A DNA stretch of 58,662 nucleotides from contig NZ_JBNARB010000016.1 of NCBI RefSeq assembly GCF_049723235.1, positions 1-58,662 on the forward strand, read 5' to 3'. The stretch comes from Thermovenabulum sp049723235. GTDB lineage: Bacteria; Bacillota; Thermosediminibacteria; Thermosediminibacterales; Thermosediminibacteraceae. Below the pieces are notes generated by a model. The model was not told where the DNA came from and searched no databases. It saw nothing but the letters and a program-made list of their open reading frames with translations. How positions within the stretch are numbered: the stretch's first letter is position 1; every line of letters starts with the position of its first letter. Shown here piece after piece: positions 51,014 to 58,662 of this stretch. Made by a program: the position numbers and the translations under genes.

Positions 51014-52732
51014 TGCAGGCTTTCCTCCTCTTAAAATTCTCTTACCAAATTTTATCAGGGCTGGTATGAGGTATTTATCAATACCGAAGGAATGCCCGGC
51101 ACCGGAAAATAGAACAGCGATGGTTACCATAAAGAACCACATGTCACCGGAACCCGATATCATGAAGTTAATAAGCATAAAAAGCGATCCTAAGGATGCA
51201 AGGGTTGTAAAAAGACCCAATATCAAGCAAACACCTATGGCAAGCTCCGAAAGAGTAATCAATGTCTGGAAGAACAGCGCATGGGGGAAGACAAATTTCT
51301 CCATAAAATGCACGTACCATTCCGGTGTATTTGGACCAATTGGACTTGTAGAAGCTCCCGCTACAAGTTTTGTTCCTTCTGCAAGCCAGCCCGAATGTAC
51401 CTTTTCCAATCCCGAAAGCAGCCAGCGGTAACCTAAGTAGATTCTCAATATGGCTACCCAGAATACACTTGTTGTAACACTCACATTGTCTACGATAAAA
51501 GACCTGTCTCTGAGCTTTTCTACAAATTGTTTCTTGAAGTACTCTTTTACAAAACCAATTCCACCCACCAGATACAAGTAGTGCATATCGGCTGCGTGTT
51601 TAATAAATTTAGCTGGAAAACCGGTTAGTTTTCTGCCCATTACCTGAGCCACACAATATCTATCTCCTAAGGAAACCATATTGCCGTGCAGGTTCAGCTT
51701 CAACGGCTTTTTGGATTTTCCGGTAATATCAGCATAAATGTTATAGGCTGCACATTCACCTGACTGCATAGCAGATTCCACCAGGGCAGGCATTACACTC
51801 TTTTTCTCATCGGTATAGAAGGCTACATCCCCTATGGCGTATATACCCTTTTCGCTCGTCTCCATGTATTCGTTTACAACAATTCTGCCCCTTCCGCCCG
51901 TCGCAAGTCCCAGTTTTGAAGCAATACTGCTTCCTCTAACACCGCCCGTCCATATTAATGTACGGGTTTTTATTTCTTCTCCAGACTTTAATATTACTTT
52001 GTCTTCTTCTACTTTTACAATGGGAGAATTTGTGAGTATTCTTACATTGTGCTTTTCCAGGTAATTTTTCGAAACATTTATTAATGAATCGTCTAAGTTG
52101 GGAAGTATTTTGGGAAGGGCTTCCACTACCACTAAGGATACTTCTTCTTTGTTGACCTCGCCTTTCCTGGCTAATTCATCCACCCATTCTACCAATTCTC
52201 CTACCATTTCGATACCGGTAAAGCCGCCGCCACCCACCACAAAGGTGAGTAATTCTTTTCTCTTTTCGATGTCCTTTTCCCTTTTGGCTTTTTCAAACAT
52301 TTCTTCAATATGCTGCCTTATTTTCACCGCATCCTCATAGGACCACAGGGTAAAAGAGTTTTCCTGCATACCCGGGATATTGAAAAATTCGGGCTCGCTT
52401 CCGCAGGCTAAGAGAAGATAATCAAAGTTGTACTCTCCCTTTTCGCCTATAAGTTTTCTGTTCTTCAAATCAAAATCTTTAATTTCGTCTACAACAAGCT
52501 CTACTTTCGTTTCTTCGAGAGCTATATCCAAAGGATAGCATACACCTTCGGGTTTTATTCTTTTGCCCGCAACTTCATGAAGCTGAGTAAGGTAAACCTG
52601 GTCTTTGCTTCGATTGATTAGATAAAGTTCCACATCCTTGTGCTTTTTAAAAAGCTTGTTCAGGGCAAGTGCTGCCGTTAACCCCCCGAATCCTCCGCCC
52701 AGAACAACGATTTTTTTCGTATGCATTAACAT
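50954..52732 (-). CDS. ndh2: membrane-anchored type II NADH dehydrogenase (Ndh2-like)
   Basis: 592 aa. Residues 1-410: NDH-2 with FAD site VVLGGGFGGLTAALAL, NAD site FVVGGGGFTGIEMVGEL, TWTGG-type RTLIWTGGVRGSS and the second FAD motif GIYAIGDVAFY. Residues 420-570: four or so DoxX-like membrane segments (WVAILRIYLGYRWLLSG, HALFFQTLITLSELAIGVCLI), the same added domain as Listeria Ndh2 of extracellular electron transfer. It should oxidise NADH and reduce demethylmenaquinone. AGGAGG is 4 bases from ATG 52732 and 10 from ATG 52726; either could be the start. Confidence 0.92.
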   Translation of the reverse strand: MLMHTKKIVVLGGGFGGLTAALALNKLFKKHKDVELYLINRSKDQVYLTQLHEVAGKRIKPEGVCYPLDIALEETKVELVVDEIKDFDLKNRKLIGEKGEYNFDYLLLACGSEPEFFNIPGMQENSFTLWSYEDAVKIRQHIEEMFEKAKREKDIEKRKELLTFVVGGGGFTGIEMVGELVEWVDELARKGEVNKEEVSLVVVEALPKILPNLDDSLINVSKNYLEKHNVRILTNSPIVKVEEDKVILKSGEEIKTRTLIWTGGVRGSSIASKLGLATGGRGRIVVNEYMETSEKGIYAIGDVAFYTDEKKSVMPALVESAMQSGECAAYNIYADITGKSKKPLKLNLHGNMVSLGDRYCVAQVMGRKLTGFPAKFIKHAADMHYLYLVGGIGFVKEYFKKQFVEKLRDRSFIVDNVSVTTSVFWVAILRIYLGYRWLLSGLEKVHSGWLAEGTKLVAGASTSPIGPNTPEWYVHFMEKFVFPHALFFQTLITLSELAIGVCLILGLFTTLASLGSLFMLINFMISGSGDMWFFMVTIAVLFSGAGHSFGIDKYLIPALIKFGKRILRGGKPASKGTLNGGQGKVFQSTLNG

Positions 52733-52821
52733 ATCGCCTCCTGTTATTGTTTTTATAACTTATCTATATATTATATTTCTATGATTTTTTTTTTAAACCT
52801 TCTTTTTTTGTAAAAAAATCC

Positions 52822-54255
52822 TTAAGATTCTTCTCCCTCTCCTTTAAGTACTCCTAAGGGTTTTAATCTTACCACCGGCATCGTAAGTTCAGCATCCACC
52901 AGGGTGTTTACCACCTCATCGATATCCTTATAAGCGAGGGGAGCTTCATCCAGCAAAGATTTCAAGTCTTTTGAAGCTATTAAAACATTTTCCACCTGTT
53001 TTAAAAGCTCTTCTTTTGTGAATTCCTCCTTGGCCCTTTTCCTGGACATTACCCTTCCGGCACCGTGATTTACGGAGTTGAAGGTTGCTTTTATATTTTC
53101 CGATCCTATTACCACATAGGAAGCGGTTCCCATACTTCCGGGAATTATGGCGGGATGCCCCGTCTTTTTATAAACTACAGGGTTATCGGGATGCCCTGCA
53201 GGTAAAGCCCTCGTAGCTCCCTTTCTGTGAACCAGCAACCACTTTCCACCGTGCATTTCTTTTTTTGCTATATTGTGAGCTACATCGTAGAGTACATCTA
53301 AACCTAATTCCTTCTCGTCCTTTTTAAAAACCCTGCAGAAGGCTTCCCTGACAAAATATGTTATAAGCTGTCGGTTGCAAAAGGCGTAGTTGGCAGCTGT
53401 ACCCATTGCCCCTAAGTATTCCATCCCATCCTTAGAATGAATGGGAGCACATGCGAGTCCTTTAACCGGAGCAAAGGTTTTGTTCTTATCCTGATTATCC
53501 CACATCTTTTTCGAAAACTCCGTACAAATCTGATGGCCGAATCCCCTGCTGCCCGTATGAATAAGTATATATACAAAGCCTTTTTTTAATCCGAAGAATC
53601 CAGCAATATTTTCATCGAATACGTTGCTTATCCTGCCTATTTCAATAAAATGGTTGCCTCCTCCTATTGTACATAACTGATCCGCTCTTTCCCTGGCATT
53701 TTTGGGCACGCATCCGGCATCCGCAAAAGGTATTCTACCCTCATCCTCTATTCTTAAAACATCCTCTTTTCTGCCGTATCCTGCATCTATAAAAAATTTT
53801 ACCCCGGTAGAGGCAATTGCTTCTAAATCAATTTTCCGAAAAGCCTTTACCGCACTGGATTTTCCTACTCCCGATGGTACATATTCCGATATTATTTCTA
53901 ATATTTTCCTTAATCTCTCTTTCGTTAATTCTTCTGCAGGAATACGGGTGGTAATAAGCCTAACTCCGCAGTTAATATCCATTCCCACAGCTCCTGCCGA
54001 TACCACTCCCTCTTCCCAGTCCGTTGCCATGATTCCTCCTATGGGAAGGCCAAACCCCGTATGTATATCCGGCATCCCCACCACCGGGCTTACCACACCT
54101 TTAAGCATTGAGGCGTTATAAAGCTGTCTTAGAGACTCATCTTCAAGAAATTCATTAAAAAGTTTGTCGCTTAAGTAGACATGAATATTGACATTTGTTT
54201 CCTCGTTTTGCAGCTGGTAAAGGTTAACAGAAATCTTTTTTAATTTTTCTTTCAT
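52822..54255 (-). CDS. rtcB: RNA-splicing ligase RtcB
   Basis: 477 aa: metal-site Cys in DINCGVRLI and the preceding VGMPDIHTGFGLPIGG, GNHFIEIG, HTGSRGFGHQ, guanylylation histidine region VNHGAGRVMSRKRA. It joins 2',3'-cyclic-phosphate or 3'-phosphate RNA ends to 5'-OH ends with GTP, in the cytoplasm. Stands alone, divergent from splB; no archease gene is adjacent. Start ATG with GGAGG about 11 bases upstream. Confidence 0.97.
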   Translation of the reverse strand: MKEKLKKISVNLYQLQNEETNVNIHVYLSDKLFNEFLEDESLRQLYNASMLKGVVSPVVGMPDIHTGFGLPIGGIMATDWEEGVVSAGAVGMDINCGVRLITTRIPAEELTKERLRKILEIISEYVPSGVGKSSAVKAFRKIDLEAIASTGVKFFIDAGYGRKEDVLRIEDEGRIPFADAGCVPKNARERADQLCTIGGGNHFIEIGRISNVFDENIAGFFGLKKGFVYILIHTGSRGFGHQICTEFSKKMWDNQDKNKTFAPVKGLACAPIHSKDGMEYLGAMGTAANYAFCNRQLITYFVREAFCRVFKKDEKELGLDVLYDVAHNIAKKEMHGGKWLLVHRKGATRALPAGHPDNPVVYKKTGHPAIIPGSMGTASYVVIGSENIKATFNSVNHGAGRVMSRKRAKEEFTKEELLKQVENVLIASKDLKSLLDEAPLAYKDIDEVVNTLVDAELTMPVVRLKPLGVLKGEGEES

Positions 54256-54339
54256 AGGTATAAATTACCTCCTCAAATTTTAGCTACTTACTGAAACAGT
54301 TTATAAATCTAAGGGAAAAATACAGAAGGAGGGATAATT

Positions 54340-55362
54340 ATGTACGAATTCATCCCAAAAAGGGCTTTTTTCGAAAAAGACGCGTTAGAGTATCCTATGG
54401 GTAAAAATATATATTTAAAACTGCAAGAGCTCGGCGTAGATACACAGATAATAGGGACCCACAACAGGGTGACGGGAATTCCGGGAAAAACTGCCCAGGA
54501 AGCTTATTTAGAAGCGAAAAGAACCCTGGTGGTAGGCGTAAGGCGCACTCTGGATTTTGAAACCTGTAAACCTTCTGCCCATTATCAACTTCCTTTAGTA
54601 ACAAGCTGTCCAGGAGAGTGCGAATACTGTTACCTGAATACAACCCTGGGTAAAAAACCCTACATCAGGGTATATGTCAATATTGACGAAATCCTAAAAA
54701 GGGCAAAAGATTACATGGAAAAAAGGGCGCCGGAAATAACATTGTTTGAAGGATCGGCTACAAGCGATCCCCTGCCGGTGGAAATCTATACCGGTTCTCT
54801 CAGGAAAACTATTGAATTTTTTGGAAATCAAGAAAAGGGGTTATTTAGATTTGTAACAAAATTTGTTAATGTGGACCCTCTGCTTGAAGCAAAGCACAAT
54901 AAAAGAACCACGGTCCGCTTCAGCATTAACTCGGGAACAATTATAAAACAATTTGAGCATAAAACCCCATCCCTGGAAGATCGTATTGGGGCTGCTTTAA
55001 AACTGGCAAAAAAGGATTATAAAATAGGGTTTATGATAGGGCCTATTATTTATTACCCCGCCTGGGAATACGAGTACGATAAAATGTTATCAAAATTAGC
55101 CGAAAGCTTAAAGGGGTATAAGGATACTCTGGAATTTGAGTTAATCACCCACAGGTTCACGGTAAAAGCAAAGAAAAATATACTGCAGGTATTTCCAAAG
55201 ACGAAATTGCCTTTAGAAGAAAAGGAAAGAGTTTTTAAATTCGGGCAGTTCGGATACGGCAAGTACCTTTACCCTGCCGAAAAAATGCAAGAGCTCAAAA
55301 GTTTTTTTGAAGAAAAAATCCGGGAATACTTCCCGGCATATAATATACTTTATTTCGTTTAA
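54340..55362 (+). CDS. splB: spore photoproduct lyase
   Basis: 340 aa radical-SAM protein that follows Bacillus SplB end to end: GVRRTLDFETCKPSAHYQLP, iron-sulfur cysteines 90, 94 and 97 in SCPGECEYCYL, KPYIRVYVNIDEIL, FVTKF.NVD.LL.AKHN.RT.VRFSIN. It repairs the spore thymine dimer in germinating spores. The residue that is the catalytic Cys141 in B. subtilis (EASCTSD) is Ala140 here (EGSATSD), which would change how the H atom is returned. Start ATG with AAGGAGGG; ends 4 bases into the convergent regulator gene. Confidence 0.93.
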   Translation: MYEFIPKRAFFEKDALEYPMGKNIYLKLQELGVDTQIIGTHNRVTGIPGKTAQEAYLEAKRTLVVGVRRTLDFETCKPSAHYQLPLVTSCPGECEYCYLNTTLGKKPYIRVYVNIDEILKRAKDYMEKRAPEITLFEGSATSDPLPVEIYTGSLRKTIEFFGNQEKGLFRFVTKFVNVDPLLEAKHNKRTTVRFSINSGTIIKQFEHKTPSLEDRIGAALKLAKKDYKIGFMIGPIIYYPAWEYEYDKMLSKLAESLKGYKDTLEFELITHRFTVKAKKNILQVFPKTKLPLEEKERVFKFGQFGYGKYLYPAEKMQELKSFFEEKIREYFPAYNILYFV

Positions 55363-55628
55363 GATTCCTCCTCAAAGGACAAAACAAACTTTTTTGCCTT
55401 TACCCGTTCTAAGGAATTAAGCTCCTTTTGAAGTTCTTCAATTTCTCCATCGCTTCCGCAGAGCTGCAGGATAATAAGCCCTTCGTCGTAACACTGCTTT
55501 TCATCCACCTCGTGAAGCCCAAGTCTTGCTTTGATGATGCATCCGTGTTTGGTGAGGATTTCCTGAACCTTCGGAGCAGAGGCATTTCTGTTGTCGACCA
55601 AAATGCCCATTATGGTGTGGCACTTCAT
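55359..55628 (-). CDS. TM1266-like iron-only hydrogenase system regulator
   Basis: 89 aa with the pattern of the small ACT/NikR-C-like TM1266 family: MGILVDNRNASAPKVQEILTKHGCIIKARLGLHEV. Such proteins are linked to hydrogenase maturation clusters, but no hydrogenase gene is in the window. No DNA-binding domain is present, so it may act through a ligand or partner. Three cysteines. Confidence 0.78.
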   Translation of the reverse strand: MKCHTIMGILVDNRNASAPKVQEILTKHGCIIKARLGLHEVDEKQCYDEGLIILQLCGSDGEIEELQKELNSLERVKAKKFVLSFEEES

Positions 55629-55655
55629 AAAAATCCTCCTTTTTATTTTTATATT

Positions 55656-56471
55656 TTAATATAAATCGGGTCTTCTGTCCTCGTACACCGGGAGGTACCT
55701 CCTTATTTTTTCAATCTTATTCAGGTTTATAGTATGGCAAAGGCTGTACTCTTTATCTTCCAGTTCTACCTCCACTTCCCCCCAGGGATCTACCACCATG
55801 GATTTCCCGGGAAAAACAGTATTTCCCTGCCTTCCCACCCGGTTTACACCTATGACGTAGATTTGATTTTCGATTGCCCTAACCACATTTAAAAGCTTCC
55901 AGTGGTTTTCCCTTGGGATGGGCCATTGAGCCGGTACAAAAAGAACTTTTATTCCTTCAAGGGATATTTTCCTTATAAACTCGGGAAATCTAAGGTCATA
56001 ACATATAACTACACCGCATTTTACTCCATCGATATCAAAGGTAATCGTCCTGTTTCCCGATTCCAAAAACTTTTCTTCCTTCATCAGCCTGAAAAGATGA
56101 ACTTTATCGTACCTTTCTATTACCTCTCCCTGTCTGTTTATAATGTACGAAGAATTGTAGACCTTTGTTTTGCCTTCAACCTTCCTTTTATCTGCTATGG
56201 AACCCGCTACGATGTTCACACCGTATTTTCTTGCAATTTCCTGCAAATTAACTACCGAAGGATATCCTTCCTCGTCCGCCAATTCCAGAAGGTTTTTCAG
56301 GTCGTACCCGGTATTCCACATTTCGGGCAGTACGATAACATCCACATTTTTATTTTTTTCCATTACATCCTTTATTTTATCCATAACCCTTTTTCTATTA
56401 TTCTCTACATTGCCATCTTCTATGGTCAATTGTATTAGCGCCACCTTTAAGCCACTCTTTTCAGTCTTCAT
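55656..56471 (-). CDS. nitrilase-superfamily amidase
   Basis: About 271 aa with the Glu-Lys-Cys triad: IVLPEMWNTGY (Glu), YDKVHLFRL (Lys) and GVVICYDLRFPEF (Cys). It resembles omega-amidase/YafV, which hydrolyses alpha-ketoglutaramate or ketosuccinamate and so repairs transamination by-products. ATG at 56471 is chosen over TTG 56477; both overlap the end of the FAD oxidoreductase gene, so the pair is coupled. No signal peptide. Confidence 0.9.
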   Translation of the reverse strand: MKTEKSGLKVALIQLTIEDGNVENNRKRVMDKIKDVMEKNKNVDVIVLPEMWNTGYDLKNLLELADEEGYPSVVNLQEIARKYGVNIVAGSIADKRKVEGKTKVYNSSYIINRQGEVIERYDKVHLFRLMKEEKFLESGNRTITFDIDGVKCGVVICYDLRFPEFIRKISLEGIKVLFVPAQWPIPRENHWKLLNVVRAIENQIYVIGVNRVGRQGNTVFPGKSMVVDPWGEVEVELEDKEYSLCHTINLNKIEKIRRYLPVYEDRRPDLY

Positions 56472-58386
56472 TTCCAAAATTCCATAATATCCGAACAGTT
56501 TTTCTAAGTTCGGATAACCGGGATATTTGTATTCCGCCTTTTACAGCCTTTCCCGGCAGGCGGTATTCAGGCACATATTGTCTTTCCATATACTGCACAA
56601 GTCCGTCAACCAAAGCATAAGCCTCTGCATTACTTAAATAGCCGTTTTTTCTTATGATTTGTAAATAAGTAGTTTCATCAATTATTTTTTCTTTAAAAAG
56701 TTCTTCTATATCATTATAATTGCTATTTAGTATTTTATTTAATATGCGGATATAATCCTTTGCAGTTATAGGCTGGTCTTCACGGAAATCCTTCAAAAAT
56801 TTCGTATCTATTTTTAATTTTGAATGACAATTAATAAGGCTAAACATTTTATTAAAAGTATTCATTGTAGCAGTATCATTCAAACGATAATCGTTCTGAT
56901 ATCCTTTTGAGAGCATAGCCTTATTTCGAAGCCGCCTAATATAAGGATAGGCCCAGCTTTTCTTTTCAGGATGTTCAATTTTTATAGGTGTTAGATCCAC
57001 TCCTTGCTTTTTTAAGATTGCCCGAATTTCCATTATTGCTTTGTAGGAGTGTGCAATTTCTCTGAAAGATATTTTTTTAGTTATGGCATATTTTGCAGCA
57101 ACTCCTGCGGCCTGTCCTAAAGCCATTCCCACCGGTACTGTCCTCGCACTGCCGTGTGCTATAGTATCATAACTTGCACAGCGGCTTGCTACTAAAAGAC
57201 CTTCAATCTTTTTAGGCACCATAACTCCAAAGGGAATACCATAAGGATTTGTGCCTGAAAGAGCAACACCTGCTTCTCCCTTTTTTCTAGCTTGAATATC
57301 TATAGGATAACTTCCAAAAGCAACTGCAATTTCCTGATTTCTGTTTTCAAATACGTCATCCGCAGTCAAAGTATATTCTCCTTCAATGTGCCTTGATTCT
57401 CTTACATAAAGCTCTGGAGCAACGCCGACAAGTTCAGCCTTTTCAAAACCAGGAGCATTTTTCCTCATAAATTCGATAATAGCCGGCAACTCCCTCTTAG
57501 CCTTTTCTATAGCAGCTTTTTTTTCTTCTTTAACCAAAGGATTAACATTAAAAATTTGCAGTGCATTAATAACAACCGTTCCATCTTTTTGCTTTCCAAT
57601 GTTTAACCCTCTAATCTGAATGCTTAGATCCTTAGTAGGAGCCTTAAACATTACTGCATATCCCCATGCACTTGTATTATTTGCCCCAGTAAAGGGATTC
57701 CCATCATTTTGAAGATAAGTTACTACTTTTTGCCAATTTACATTTTTTAATGAAAACATAAGGGTTACAGCCCCTACATCTCCAGGAAATCCAAAGTCTT
57801 CCCTACCAAATTTATAAGGCACCCCACACATTGCAGCTATGTCAGCATCTTGGGTTGAGTCAATAACTACTTTCCCGAAAACATTATATTTTATCCCCCT
57901 ATATTTAAAAGTAACTCCTCTTATCGTATTCTCTTTAATAATAGGTTTAATATCCGATACTTCTAACATTACTTTTACTCTTGATTTTTTCAGCATATCT
58001 TCAAAAACACGTTGTGCAGTAGGTATATCAAAAGAAGCCCCTCCTCCTACGCTCCTATGAAATTCTAAAAAAATCCCTTTATTTACTATTTCTCTAGTAT
58101 TTTTGCCTTTATAATTTAAATCTAACATATTTAGCCACCCAACAGTGTAAAGCCCACCTACCCTATCCCTATGGTCTATTAATAGTGTTTTTAGACCGTT
58201 TCTCGCTGCAGATACAGCAGCAGCGATTCCCTCAGGGTCTGAACCAACTACAATTACTTGAAAATTCATAATTTGAGTTTTTACGGTTGTGTCTACTATA
58301 TTCTCGAAACTATCATATGCTAATACTTCTACAGGGATATTTAAGGTTATTGAAATAATAATAAGTATACTAATCCACCGTTTCAT
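56461..58386 (-). CDS. exported FAD-dependent oxidoreductase with SLH-like C-terminus
   Basis: 641 aa. N-terminal signal peptide (ILIIISITLNIPVEVLA). Residues 40-440: FAD_oxidored-type flavoprotein with FAD site VIVVGSDPEGIAAAVSAARNG, VGGLYTVGWLNM, VVIDSTQDADIAAMCG, and RCASYDTIAHGSARTVPVGMALGQAAG. Residues 465-610: a region with degenerate SLH-like repeats (SWAYPYIRRLRNKAMLSKGYQND.., FREDQPITAKDYIRILN), so it may attach to the wall polymer made by CsaB/TagA. Substrate unknown. GGAGG is 7 bases before the ATG. Confidence 0.87.
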   Translation of the reverse strand: MKRWISILIIISITLNIPVEVLAYDSFENIVDTTVKTQIMNFQVIVVGSDPEGIAAAVSAARNGLKTLLIDHRDRVGGLYTVGWLNMLDLNYKGKNTREIVNKGIFLEFHRSVGGGASFDIPTAQRVFEDMLKKSRVKVMLEVSDIKPIIKENTIRGVTFKYRGIKYNVFGKVVIDSTQDADIAAMCGVPYKFGREDFGFPGDVGAVTLMFSLKNVNWQKVVTYLQNDGNPFTGANNTSAWGYAVMFKAPTKDLSIQIRGLNIGKQKDGTVVINALQIFNVNPLVKEEKKAAIEKAKRELPAIIEFMRKNAPGFEKAELVGVAPELYVRESRHIEGEYTLTADDVFENRNQEIAVAFGSYPIDIQARKKGEAGVALSGTNPYGIPFGVMVPKKIEGLLVASRCASYDTIAHGSARTVPVGMALGQAAGVAAKYAITKKISFREIAHSYKAIMEIRAILKKQGVDLTPIKIEHPEKKSWAYPYIRRLRNKAMLSKGYQNDYRLNDTATMNTFNKMFSLINCHSKLKIDTKFLKDFREDQPITAKDYIRILNKILNSNYNDIEELFKEKIIDETTYLQIIRKNGYLSNAEAYALVDGLVQYMERQYVPEYRLPGKAVKGGIQISRLSELRKTVRILWNFGNED

Positions 58387-58404
58387 TAATCATCCTCCGG
58401 CTTA

Positions 58405-58471
58405 TTTACAATACAATCAGTTTTTGTAAATTATTATTATCTATTTTATTATTATAGCAGTTTATTTACAA
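58405..58471 (-). promoter_or_regulatory. extended -10 promoter flanked by operator-like repeats
   Basis: TGCTATAAT (TATAAT 58456-58451) on the minus strand is an extended -10. TTTACAA appears at 58465-58471 on one side, and TTTACAA/TTGTAAA as an inverted repeat with a 12-base spacer at 58405-58430 on the other. Three copies around the start point suggest a repressor of the FAD oxidoreductase-amidase pair. No recognisable feature lies in 58472-58662, which is AT-rich. Confidence 0.5.
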
Positions 58472-58662
58472 TTAATCATTATCCTCATGAAATCTATAAA
58501 CCTTTATTTCATGCTATTTTGTAAAAATACACAAGCTCTTTAATAGGCTTTAAGTAAAATAATACATTATAAATTTTATTTTTAATATAAATATACCATA
58601 ATATAGTGAAACTTTCACACTTTTACCACCACCGCATATTATAAAATTAGAAATCTCAATAA

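Overview
The window reads as chromosome of an anaerobic, spore-forming, probably thermophilic low-GC Firmicute of the Clostridia, most like Thermosediminibacterales/Thermoanaerobacterales. The evidence is a Stickland-type D-proline reductase cluster with a selenocysteine codon, a spore photoproduct lyase, FtsEX/CtpA/SecA genes in typical clostridial order, and a menaquinone/flavin electron-export gene set like that of Gram-positive metal reducers. The species assignment is inference. No rRNA, tRNA, CRISPR array, insertion sequence or phage gene was recognised.

Layout, with nearly everything up to about 47.6 kb on the minus strand. 1-5 kb: LytS/LytR two-component system, an unknown 174-aa protein and a CstA-type pyruvate/peptide carrier. 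5-10 kb: uvrB-uvrA. 10-19.5 kb: the D-proline reductase locus, transcribed prdR | prdC-prdA-(68-aa protein)-prdB-prdD-prdE-prdF-TSUP transporter, with a consensus sigma-54 promoter in front of prdC and the sigma-54 activator PrdR just upstream. 19.5-25.3 kb: a 65-aa gene, then ftsE-ftsX-M23 peptidase-ctpA-PDZ protein. 25.4-31 kb: a three-gene carbohydrate cassette (GT4, alpha/alpha-barrel protein, and a fused glycosyltransferase-GH130 phosphorylase). 31.3-40 kb: secA-prfB (with programmed frameshift)-small exported protein-DUF5693-csaB-tagA-yitT, a cell-wall polymer set. 40-43 kb: a DUF5317 protein, an HD-GYP phosphodiesterase, a 226-bp inverted-repeat element that encodes a tiny membrane peptide, and a conserved hypothetical. 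43-47.6 kb: a livJHMGF branched-chain amino-acid ABC transporter. 48-52.7 kb: UbiA prenyltransferase, a tandem FMN-binding lipoprotein, polyprenyl diphosphate synthase and a convergent membrane-anchored NADH dehydrogenase, together the core of a Listeria-like flavin-based extracellular electron transfer (FLEET) pathway. 52.8-58.4 kb: RtcB, spore photoproduct lyase, a TM1266-like regulator, a nitrilase-family amidase and a secreted FAD oxidoreductase.

The genes suggest amino-acid fermentation: branched-chain amino acids enter through Liv, proline is racemised by PrdF and reduced by PrdAB with electrons from PrdC, and surplus electrons could leave through Ndh2, demethylmenaquinone and the flavinylated lipoprotein to an outside acceptor.

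The points most worth a second look are: the 226-bp element (42021-42246), whose ends can pair over a sequestered ribosome-binding site and a 29-codon hydrophobic ORF; the apparent AUA start of the UbiA gene; the prdD/prdE gene break at exactly the bond where PrdA is self-cleaved; the GT-GH130 cassette; and repeated use of terminator hairpins that have the stop codon in the loop.
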